Shown here: positions 50,021 to 59,385 of the stretch, piece after piece
Position numbering within the stretch: the first letter of the stretch is position 1
Layout: the number at the start of each line of letters is the position of its first letter
NCBI RefSeq assembly: GCF_014905175.1
Contig: NC_057792.1
Coordinates: 15,878,963-15,942,962 of the forward strand
Direction of reading: 5' to 3'
Source of the DNA: Aphidius gifuensis
Taxonomy: Eukaryota > Arthropoda > Insecta > Hymenoptera > Braconidae
Length of the DNA: 64,000 bases
The notes under the pieces: generated by a model
The model's database searches: none
The model's input: only the letters and a program-made list of their open reading frames with translations
Told to the model about the DNA's origin: nothing
Translations under genes and position numbers: made by a program

Positions 50021-51400
50021 GAGGCTGCACGTGTTTCGAAAATTTCTAACCAAATTTATTTTAAAGTACCAAAAAAAGTTGAACGCACTCCGCAGAGAAT
50101 GAAGACGGACTGAAATAATTTATCGAGGAAGACGAGAGGTCACTGCGATTTTCTATGACTCACCATCTACATCTGTTAACTACGAGAGAAATTCGGAAAA
50201 ACACGTGTTGAACAGCACGATGACAAAATAAAAGAAACATATGCTCGGGAAAAAATTCTAACGGCTTTTTCAATGAAAATCTATATTTATTTAAAACTTT
50301 AAAATATTTTTTAAAAAACTAATTGAAAAAATCACGACAAAAAAAAAAAATATTATTTTAAAATCTTAATGAAAAAAAAAAATATTATTTTAAAATCTAA
50401 ATGAAAAAAAAAAAATAGAAATATTTTTACAATAATTAATTTAAAAATCACGACACGAGAAAAAATGTACTATTTAAAAATTACATGTAAGAAAAAAAAA
50501 TTGGAAATAATTCTATAATAATTTTTGTAAAAATCCCGATAAGAAAAAAACAAAATTTAATTGAACCTCCCTTGCACGTTTTTTTTTTACAATTTAAAAC
50601 TACGAGATAATCTGTACGAATTAATTTACCTGTAGAATTTTTCTCATCCAACATTGAATGAACTCCGCAAAGAATGAAGACGAACTAAAAAATTTATCTA
50701 GGAAGACGAGAGGTCACTGCGATTTTCTATGACTCATCGTCTACGAGAAATTTGTGAAAACATGTTTGAACATCACGCATTATTGACGAAATAAAAGACA
50801 CATATGCTCGGGAAAAAATTCTAACGGCTTTTTCAATGAAAATCAATAATTATTTAAAGCTTTAAAATATTTTTTAAAAAACTAATTGAAAAATTCACGA
50901 CAAAAAAAAAAAATATGTTATTTTAAAATCTAAATGAAAAAAAAAAAATGGAAATATTTTTGTAATAATTATTTTAAAAATCACGACACGAGAAAAAATA
51001 TACTAATTTAAAAATTATATATAAGAAAAAAAAATTGGAAATAATTCTATAATAATTATTGTAAAAACCCCGACAAGAAAAAAAAAAAATTAATTTAACC
51101 TCACTTGCACGTTTTTTTTTTACAATTAAAAACCACGAGATAGTCAGCACAAATAAATTTACCTGTATAATTTTTTTCTTCCAACAATCGAGCAAATTAT
51201 TTAATCGACGAAACACTTGCACTTTTTTTTTTTTTAATAGAAAAACACGAGGCTGCACGTGCAATAATTCTAAATACTTTGATTAAAACTTTATAAATTA
51301 TTTAACTTTATCAAAAAACTCACTTAAAATAATTTACTACTATTAATTTTATTTTCTAATAATGCACGTGCAGCTACTTCAACGACTTCTAACCAAATTT
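50021..51400. repeat. Tandem duplication of about 575 bp with GCTGCACGTG motifs
   Basis: Segment 50,086-50,650 is repeated at 50,662-51,190. Matching blocks include AACTCCGCA.AGAATGAAGA, GGAAGACGAGAGGTCACTGC, CATATGCTCGGGAAAAAATT and CTAACGGCTTTTTCAATGAA. Each copy ends in a minus-strand donor-like TACAG|GTAAAT (ATTTACCTGTA on plus, 50,628 and 51,161). CACGAGGCTGCACGTG occurs at about 50,021 and 51,247, and GCACGTGCAG near 51,364. CACGTG is an E-box palindrome. No coding potential was seen. Confidence 0.6.
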
Positions 51401-52012
51401 TATAAATTATTTTCTAGCTCGTAATTTTGCTGTTGACTCCGCCGCAGCCAAAGACTAACTAAACTTGTCTAGGTCCAGAGATCGCTTCGTTCGATGACTG
51501 ATGAGTCATCCCTTATCAACAAACAACGTTTGTTAACTCAACATACTGCCCATATGGAAAAAGAAAAAAATCAATAAATGAAAAAAAAAAAAAAAACAAC
51601 CTTAAAAAAAATTTTCTAATATATTTTTTCCTTATTTTATTTTTAAAACTAAAATTATTAAAATTATTAAATCATTTAGAACAATTTTTAATCATTAAAA
51701 AAAAATTATTTTCCTATTATTCTATCAAATATATACATCGTAAATATATATATTTTTAAATTCAAACAACGAGCGGATGTTGGACTAGAAAAAAAAAACC
51801 CTAGTAAACTTTGCTAGATGAGAGAGACCTCTGCATTCCTACAACCTCAACATTCCTAAAATGCCTAAAAAAAAAAAAATCATCCTGTGCAACCATGTGC
51901 CTTATTAAAAATTTATGTTATTAAATGTTGATGAAATTGTTGTGCTTCTATGACAATTTATTAAAAATAAATTAAAAAAAAAAAAACTGCAGTGCAAAAA
52001 AAAAACATAATT
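51401..52012. promoter_or_regulatory. Likely divergent promoter region of RRP9 (and possibly SCOC)
   Basis: A less AT-rich block (51,420-51,545) carries GATGAGTCATC (51,500-51,510), containing the AP-1/bZIP site TGAGTCA. A second block near 51,770-51,860 (CCCTAGTAAACTTTGCTAGA..) lies close to the RRP9 start at 52,013. With RRP9 on plus and SCOC plus the minus-strand splice donors on the other side, a bidirectional promoter here is plausible. No TATA box is clear. Confidence 0.35.
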
Positions 52013-53790
52013 ATGTCATTTTTTATGAGAAATAAAACTGCCAAAGGCCCCAACAAACGAAAGGTAATAAAAAACAAAATAAATAACAATTTTGAGGTTA
52101 TAATAATTATTATTAATGAAAAATTTAACAACAGGTTGATGAACAACAAAAAGGTCATGGTACAAAATTTACAAATAAAAAAAAAAAATTTAATGAACTT
52201 GATAATGAAAGTATTGCTAGTAGTGATGAAGAATATGCTGAACAAAATAAAAGGTATGAAAAAAAAATTAAATTAATAAACTAATAAATTAATAATAAAA
52301 ATAAAAAAAATTACAGAGATGATGAATTGTCAAATTCATCAGAAGATGATCATGAAACAGCACAAGAAAAAAAATTACGACTGTGTAAAAAACGTCTTGA
52401 AGAAATGCAAGAATATGAAAATGATAAAGCTGAATTTAATGAAGGAGCAATTGCAAAACGTTTAAGAGAAGAATACCTTGAAGATAAAGGTAAATTGCGT
52501 AAAACAGTTGCTGATAATTATACTGGTTATGATAGTTTTATTTATTTAAAATGTAAAGATCATAAACAATCAATAACAAGTATATGTATAAGCAGTGATG
52601 GTAAATATTTATTTAGTGGTTCAAAAGATGGTTCCATTGTTAAATGGTCATTAGATAATAATATTAAAATTAAATCAATACCTGGTAAAGGTAAATTACC
52701 AGATGGTATTAAAACAGTTGTTTGTCTTGCTGTCAGTACAAATGGAAAATTCTTGGTAAGTTAATTTAACATAGTTAACAAATTACTTAAACTATTTGAT
52801 ATAATAATTTTAATTTAATCAAAGGTTGCTGGTGATATTGGAACAAAACTCATCAAAGTATTCAATGCTGAAACAATGGAATTTATTAAAAATTTACAAG
52901 GACATCGTGGATATGTTACTGGACTTGTTTTTCGTAAAGATACATCAACACTTTATTCAGCAGCTGATGATAGATGTGTCAAAGTTTGGAATTTAGATGA
53001 TATGGCATATGTTGAATCACTGTTAGTATATTTAATTTACAATCAACACAATTGATTATTTTTAATAATTGTATTTTTTATTTTTATAGCTTTGGACATA
53101 ATATGTCAATAACATCAATTGATGCATTGGCACGTGAACGTGCTATTACAAGTGGTGGATTTGATAACTCAATAAGAGTATGGAAAATTGTTGAAGAATC
53201 ACAATTAATATTTAATGATACTGGAAATTTTATTGAAGCTGTTAAGCTGATTAATGAAGAATATTTTTTAAGTGCTGGTGATGGAAATTTATGTTTATGG
53301 GGTTCAATGAAAAAAAAACCATTATGTACTGTTTTAAATGCACATGGTAATGATGATAAAAATGGTGAATCAAGATGGATAACATCAATTGCAACATTAA
53401 TTAATACTGATTTAGTTGCTTCAGGTAATTTTTATTTTTATAATTTAACAAATCCAGAGCTTCTTGTTATAATTGTGTAATGAAAATTAATTGAAGCTTT
53501 CATGGAAATTTAATGAAACAATTGAGATATATTTTTAAATGATAATATGATTTTTTTTAGGATCAAATAATGGAACAGTTAAAGTATGGAAATGCAGTAA
53601 TTCATTTAGATCATTGAATTTATTGTTTGAAGTTAATATTATTGGATTTATAAATTCAATGGTATTTACACCAGATGGTATGAATTTAATTGTTGGTGTT
53701 GGAAAAGAACCTAGGCTTGCACGTTGGACAACAATGCGTGAGGCAAATAATAGAATTGTTATTATTCCTTTTGTAAAAAAAATAGCGTAA
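52013..53790 (+). CDS. RRP9: U3 snoRNP protein RRP9 (U3-55K), WD40 repeat protein
   Basis: Exons 52013-52063, 52135-52253, 52317-52755, 52825-53021, 53090-53424 and 53561-53790; the joined frame is 456 codons plus stop (human RRP9 has 475). An N-terminal basic and acidic region with a KKKK nuclear-signal-like run precedes the WD40 propeller. Propeller motifs include HKQSITSICISSDGKYLFSG, GSIVKWSL, GHRGYVTGLVF..DDRCVKVWNL, FGHNMSITSIDALARERAIT followed by SGGFDNSIRVWK, and SGSNNGTVKVWK. The 'ALARERAITSGG' segment is characteristic of U3-55K. It binds the box B/C motif of U3 snoRNA in the nucleolus, for early 18S pre-rRNA cleavages. Two donors are non-consensus (GTTAGT at 53,022, GTAATT at 53,425) but keep the frame. 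AATAAA signals lie at 53,906 and 53,911. Confidence 0.93.
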
Positions 53791-54869
53791 TACATTCTAA
53801 ATAAATTGTATGAATTTTTTTATTTCTTATTCTATTCTAAATTGAAGAGTTTTTAATTTTATTATTTATAAATAAGGGGAAGTTAATTTGATTTGAAATA
53901 TTTTAAATAAAATAAAGTTTTAGCGTGATGATCGAGTTCAATAAATAAAATGCAATTATAACTTGATAAAATATTTTAAGTAGAAATTATAATTTCGAAT
54001 AATCAAATTGATAAAACCGGTTTGTTATTGATGCATTCAATTGGAAAATCGGACAAATTTTTGGAATGCCTAATAGAAGGGAGAAGTTGTGTCCATCAAC
54101 TGTTGTTATTTTATTTTTTATTTTAAAATCAGTGTCGACAGATAAAGTCAAGACTTGTCGTTATTCAAAGCTTCAAGTGAAAGTTACTAATCGAATCTAT
54201 AAAAAAATAATCTACACTTGATTTTAAATATCAGATTTCGGAGTATTTGCATTGATAAGATATGAAGTATCTTCTGTAGTCTTGTCATCGACTGATAAAA
54301 AAATACAAAACTTATTTATCTCGGATACTAGATGTTATATTCTTTTATATTTTTCATTTTATTATTATCTTGAAATTTGGTTTTTGATCTTGTGTTTTTA
54401 TTCATAGTTAGTCTATTTCTTAATTAGTTAAACGACAGATATTTTTTTTTGCTTTTTCTAATCATCTATTGTTGATAATTATCAATAAAAATTAACATGC
54501 AAATATAAAATTGCAATAAAAACAATTACCTGATCAATTTAATTAGTCTTTTAAAAAAAAAAAACATTTTAAATAACTATAAATTGTGGATTATATTTAA
54601 ATAAAAATTTTATCAATTCACATGAGAATATCAACAAATATAACAATTTTTGTATTTTTGTCTTATCTATTATTAAAAAAATAATATTTAAAAAAACAAC
54701 AACAACAAATTAAAAATATATATAATCAAATTATAATTATATTTATCATTTATAATTTCGATAATATCTGATAACATGAATTTGTCAAATCAATCAAAAA
54801 CTGGTATTTTAAATTGAAAAAATTAAAAAAATAAACCCTTGTGAAGATATTAAAAAAATTTTTTTTTAG
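53791..54869. other. AT-rich spacer with first copy of the R block
   Basis: It contains the RRP9 3' end and, at about 53,955-54,150, a sequence (ATATTTTAAGTAGAAATTAT, GGACAAATTT.TGGAATGCC, GAAGGGAG.A.TTGTGTCCAT) found again at 58,735-58,955 and partly at 55,205-55,340. A 5' exon for the PNP remnant was looked for and not found. Confidence 0.5.
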
Positions 54870-55879
54870 TTATAATTTCGAAATGATTCAAGAGTCAGCA
54901 AATTATCTATTAAATCGAGTTAAAATAAATCCGAAAATTGGATTGATTTGTGGTTCTGGATTGGGTAATTATATTGAAAAAAATAAAGAAAATAAATAAA
55001 AATAAATTAGTAAATTAAATACTTTTATTATCAGGTACAATTGCTGATTATTTGAGTGAAAAGAAAATTTTTCCATATAAAGAAATACCATATTTTCCGG
55101 AGTCAACTGTACCAGGTCATTCGGGTGAATTAATATTTGGATATCTTCAAGGTGTGGCTGTGATGTGTATGAAAGGAAGATTTCACTTAAAAGAATATTT
55201 GATATTTCTGGAAAATATATAAAAAATATTTTAAGTACAAATTATAATTTCAAATAATAAATAAATTAATGATCAGTATTAATTACAGAATGATTATATT
55301 TGGAAAAAATTGATTAATGATTGGTTTGATTTTTAAGGCATATTAATTGGAATGACGACAGGTAAAATTTCAATACCAAATCAAAAAATCAATTGTATTT
55401 TTTAAATTTTTTTAGATTTACCTTTTATTTTAAATAAAACTTATGATCAAGAATTAATAAAAGTTGGTGATGAAATTGCTAAAGAAATGGGTATTGATGA
55501 TAGAGTTCATACTGGCATATTAACTTGCATTGGTGGACCAAATTTTGAGACACCAGCTGAGCTTAGAATGATGAGAATTTTTGGCATTGATGCTGTTGGT
55601 ATGAAAATAAATATATTATTTAAATTAATATATAATTAATTTGTTTTTTTTTTTTTTTTAAATTATTTTCAAGGTATGTCAATTGTTCATGAAGCAATAG
55701 CAGCACGTCACTGTGGCATGACTGTATTTGCATTTAGTTTTATATCAAATATTTGTATTTGTGATTATGAAACTAATGACGAAGCAGATCATCAAGAAGT
55801 ATTGGATGCTGGAAAAAAAAGAGACTCAGAACTTCAAGAATTTATTGGGAAAATTGCAAATTTTATTAACAAACAATAA
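54870..55879 (+). pseudogene. Purine nucleoside phosphorylase, core deleted (copy 1)
   Basis: Recognisable exons: 54870-54964 and 55035 to about 55,183 (N-terminal part: KIGLICGSGLG, STVPGHSGELIFGYL, KGRFH), then 55416-55598 and 55674-55879 (C-terminal part: GGPNFETPAELRMMRIFGID, GMSIVHEAIAARHCGMTVFA, and NICICDYE). PNP (family 2) cleaves inosine and guanosine with phosphate. Directly after GRFH, where the family continues YEGYPLW.., homology stops and an unrelated R block follows, with a stop at about 55,223. The roughly 70 residues carrying Tyr88/Glu89 and the NAAGG phosphate-binding loop (human numbering) are missing. A damaged relict resembling the HINL..GMTG segment may survive at about 55,338-55,362. 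The 5' exon was not found either. The stop lies only 24 bp from the stop of the convergent GH31 gene. Despite intact exon ends, activity is very unlikely. Confidence 0.85.
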
Positions 55880-55903
55880 TATATAATATTATCAATTAAT
55901 GAA

Positions 55904-58135
55904 TTATTGTTTATAAAAATATGGAAGTATATTTAAAGGTGCTGAATAATCTTTCAGCCATACTGGACCAGTTATATTTTCATTGGTATTAGCATCCTTC
56001 CAAATACCTTTTGGTAAATAAATATCTCGTTCAACTGAATTGGATTCAACAACTGGAGCAATAAGAACTTTTTCACCCAGTAGAAATTCTATAAAATAAA
56101 AAAAAAAAAAAAATTAATATAACAAAAAAAGGATTGTTAATTTAAAATGAATGAAATATTAACCATCATTAATTTTATGTGCCTGTTGATCAGTTGGATC
56201 AACCCACCAAATTGGTGGATTAACTGGAGCACCAGTTTCAACTGCCAGTTGCATTGCTTCTATGATTAATGGTGTTATTTCAGCATGTAAATCTGTATAT
56301 GTTTTACAAATTTCAATTGTCTAAAAAAAAATAAATATATCATTAGAAATTATTTATTTAGGATTTTCTAATTATATATAATTACTTCATTGTCATAGTC
56401 CCAAGGTACAAAAGAATACTGAAGTGCAGGCATAAAAACGTTGGCCTGTAGCCATCTAATGAATAAATCTTTATCTGGTAAATATGTTTTTTCAGCTGAT
56501 CCATCAAGATAACCATTACCGCCAATCATATCGGGTAAAACATTAACATATCCAGCAATATTCATTTGCAATAATGTTGTTATTAAAGTTGGTAATCCAT
56601 TATTCCAATTGTATCTTGTATCTTTATCATCCATACGTACAAATATTGGAAGATTTTGTGATGCCCATCCAACTCTAACTTCAATAATATCATTAAAATT
56701 ATTAGCAAGTGCATTAACATAGCTTGTTGTAAATATACCAGGTTGTAGAGTTTGTGGACCCCCACCAACTGGTATTTGTGGTAAAAGTGATGTTTCACCA
56801 GCATCAAATTTAAAACTATCAATACCAAGTGATTCAAGTACTTTTAATCTATCAACCCACCATTCAACTGCTTTGTCATTTGTAAAATCAATAGCTCCAG
56901 CACCGCTAACACCTTGCCACCATGTTGTGTGTACACTACCATCAGTATTTTTAACAAAATAACTATTATCCAATGCTGTTGAATATGCTGGTTCACAATT
57001 TTCATTGATAAATGGATGAATCCATAGTGTAACACGAAAATTTTTTTTCTTTAAATCATCAGTTAATTTTGTTATATTTGGAAACTTTTTAGTATCAAAT
57101 ACTGCTGAACCATAACAAGTTTCCCAATTATCATCAATTTCAATTTGACTATTGTTAAATTCATTATCAATTATTTCATCAACAAATTCATTGACAACAG
57201 TGTCACTAACATTTACCTTGTATCTCGCCCAAGTTGACCAAACTGGATGTTTAATCATTGTTTCATCTGGATGACCAAGAGGTGTTCCAAGATAATTATC
57301 AACTACAAATTCATGAGCTTTTCTTGAATCTTCAAACAGTCCAATAGTGTATGAATTTTTAATAGCATCAGTTACAACGTAGGGTTTTTTATTTTGAGCA
57401 ATTAGACATAAGTAATTTGCTTTGTAATTATTTTGATCAATAAATAATGGTGATGATCGAGTTCCATAAATAAATGCACCATGACTTGATAGCCAATATC
57501 TTTCAGTGATTGCCATGTCTGTTGGATGAGTTGGTACATATGGCTCTTCATCAAAATACATGTGTTGAATTGGCCAGTGTTGATAACGATGTTCTGGTCC
57601 ACCAATCCATTGTGTATTTTCTTTCAATGATACACAATCAATCAATCGTCCTTCTGTTATATTACGTCGTACATTTATATACTCATTAGTTGGCAGTATG
57701 TCAATGACTGTATGATTGACATCTCCACTTGATATGCAAATTGAAAATTGATCACATTCTATCATTTTTAATGGTAATTTTTGAAGCACCTCATCTTCAA
57801 TTCTCATTTCAATTTGAAGCTCTGATCCATCTGTTTAAATTGATATTTATTTAATCATTTTTACATTCTTATTTTTAATTTAACTCACCATTTTTAGATG
57901 TGTTGATAACAACACGTCTATTTTTAATTTTAACATCGACAAATGCATTTTTCGAAATTTTTCTAAAATGACTTACATCTCTTGTTGATAATTCATCAGA
58001 ATTTGAACATGCAAATGTACTTGCAAATAAAAAAACAATTAAAAATTCACCTGAAATTTAATTAGTCTTTTAGTTCTTTTATATATATTATTTTTAATTA
58101 TTTATATTAAGGTTTTTTAGCTTACCTAGAAACAT
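55904..58135 (-). CDS. MYORG-like GH31 glycosidase, copy 1
   Basis: Minus-strand exons: 58126-58135, 57889-58050, 56386-57830, 56164-56320 and 55904-56088; 652 codons plus stop. The start is the ATG at 58,135, giving a signal peptide (MFLGEFLIVFLFASTFAC), so it is probably secreted or enters the secretory pathway. It has a GH31 (beta/alpha)8 barrel: HPVWSTWARYK and IEIDDNWETCYGSAVFDTKK, RVTLWIHPFIN, and SFKFDAGE with nucleophile Asp about residue 400. KDTRYNW has acid/base Asp about residue 461 (spacing 61, close to the 57 of human MYORG), followed by LPDMIGGNGY and the C-terminal INDEFLLGEKVLIAPV beta domain. The family is closest to myogenesis-regulating glycosidase (KIAA1161), an alpha-galactosidase-type GH31, and to insect relatives; the substrate here is unknown. 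The promoter is listed separately. Confidence 0.9.
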
Positions 58136-58950
58136 TGTTATCTGTTCACAGGCGGTTATCATCAACTGATGACAATTGTTTATTCTCCTGTATTTATAAT
58201 TTTTTTACTATCATTAGTTCCGGATAATCATCAGAAAAAAATTTAATAAATACCTAGAATCAAGTGATAATTATATTTATCCATTTTTTTATTTCGTAAC
58301 TATCAGCTAACTTGGATTGTCAGATAACAAAACTGGTATTTTAAATTGCAAAAAAAATAATAAAATAAACACTAGAAGATGTTGACAATTTTGTTATTGT
58401 TTAATTTTTTTTTAATTTTTAATTCTATTCTAAATTGAATGTGTTGTTGTATATTCAATTATTTATTGATTTGGGAATTGGATCGATTGGATTCTAATAT
58501 AAATTGAAATATTTTTAAACTAAAAAAGTAAAAAATGGTAGAGATAATTTTATTTGATTCGGGGCGATATTTTCTTTATGGTTGTTAGAAAAAAAAAAAA
58601 AAAGTAATTGAAGAGTAATATAATTTTTTTACGTACAAAGTAAAATTGAGCTGAAATTTTTGTCGTCATATGCTGACACTCGTGATAATAATCAAAAGGC
58701 CTTAAAAGACTTTTGATATTTTCTGGAGAGTTTTTAGAAATATTTTAAGTAGAAATTATAATTTCAAATAATAAAATAAATTAATGATCAGTATTAATTA
58801 CAGAATGATTATATTTCGAAAAAATTCGATTAACACTGGTTTGTTTTTAACGCATTTAATTGGAAAACGGGACAAATTTCTGGAATGCCAAATGGAAGGG
58901 AGGAATTGTGTCCATTAACTGTTGTTGGTTTATTTTTATTTTAAATTAAT
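58136..58950. other. Spacer at the junction of the tandem duplication
   Basis: 58,136-58,395 is the upstream region of GH31 copy 1 and aligns with 61,609-61,880 upstream of copy 2. After 58,395 similarity ends. From about 58,699 an R block begins (CTTAAAAGACTTTTGATATT.., then the 58,735-58,955 segment matching 53,955-54,150) and runs into the truncated PNP copy 2. There are no coding exons. Confidence 0.6.
58163..58198 (-). promoter_or_regulatory. TATA box plus TCAGT initiator of GH31 copy 1
   Basis: On the minus strand TATAAATA (58,191-58,198) is followed by ATCAGTTG, whose A (58,167) lies 31 bp from the first T of the TATA box: the canonical spacing for an arthropod TATA/Inr promoter. The predicted 5' UTR is only about 30 bases before the ATG at 58,135. 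The same arrangement is conserved in copy 2. Confidence 0.75.
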
Positions 58951-59368
58951 GTACACAGAGAAAACTGATACTGAAAAGAAATGGGTATTGCTGATAAAAT
59001 TCATATTGCAATATTAACTTGCATTGGTGGACCAAATTTTGAGACACCTGCTGAGCTTAGAATGATGAGAATTTTTGGCATTGATGCTGTTGGTATGAAA
59101 ATAAATATATTATTTAAATTAATATATAATTAATTTGTTTTTTTTTTTTAATTATTTTTAAGGTATGTCAATTGTTCATGAAGCAATAGCAGCACGTCAC
59201 TGTGGTATGACTGTATTTGCATTTAGTTTTATATCAAATATTTGTATTTGTGATTATGAAATTAATGACGAAGCAGATCAAGTATTGGATGCTGGAAAGA
59301 AAAAAGACTCAGACTTTAAGAAATTATTGGAAAAATTGCAAATTTTATTGACAAACAATAACATGTAA
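58951..59368 (+). pseudogene. Purine nucleoside phosphorylase fragment (copy 2)
   Basis: Only the last two exons remain: about 58,958-59,088 (ending FETPAELRMMRIFGIDAVG) and 59,163-59,368 (GMSIVHEAIAARHCGMTVFA, then NICICDYE). The whole N-terminal half is gone and replaced by the R block; the upstream edge is out of frame relative to copy 1. Further damage includes a 6-bp deletion removing the His-Gln/Glu site next to VLDAG (the position of His257 in human PNP, retained in copy 1) and a frameshift near the C-terminus that changes the last 15 or so residues. It is clearly non-functional. Confidence 0.88.
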
Positions 59369-59385
59369 TATTATCAATTAATGAA

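Noticed and set aside
42660..51450. CRISPR array
   Set aside because: Repeats are about 160 bp with diverged linkers, not 25-40 bp repeats with unique spacers, and the DNA is clearly eukaryotic.
56583..57605. Alternative-frame minus ORFs over the GH31 exon (for example 56,583-56,837)
   Set aside because: Shadows of the real glycosidase frame.
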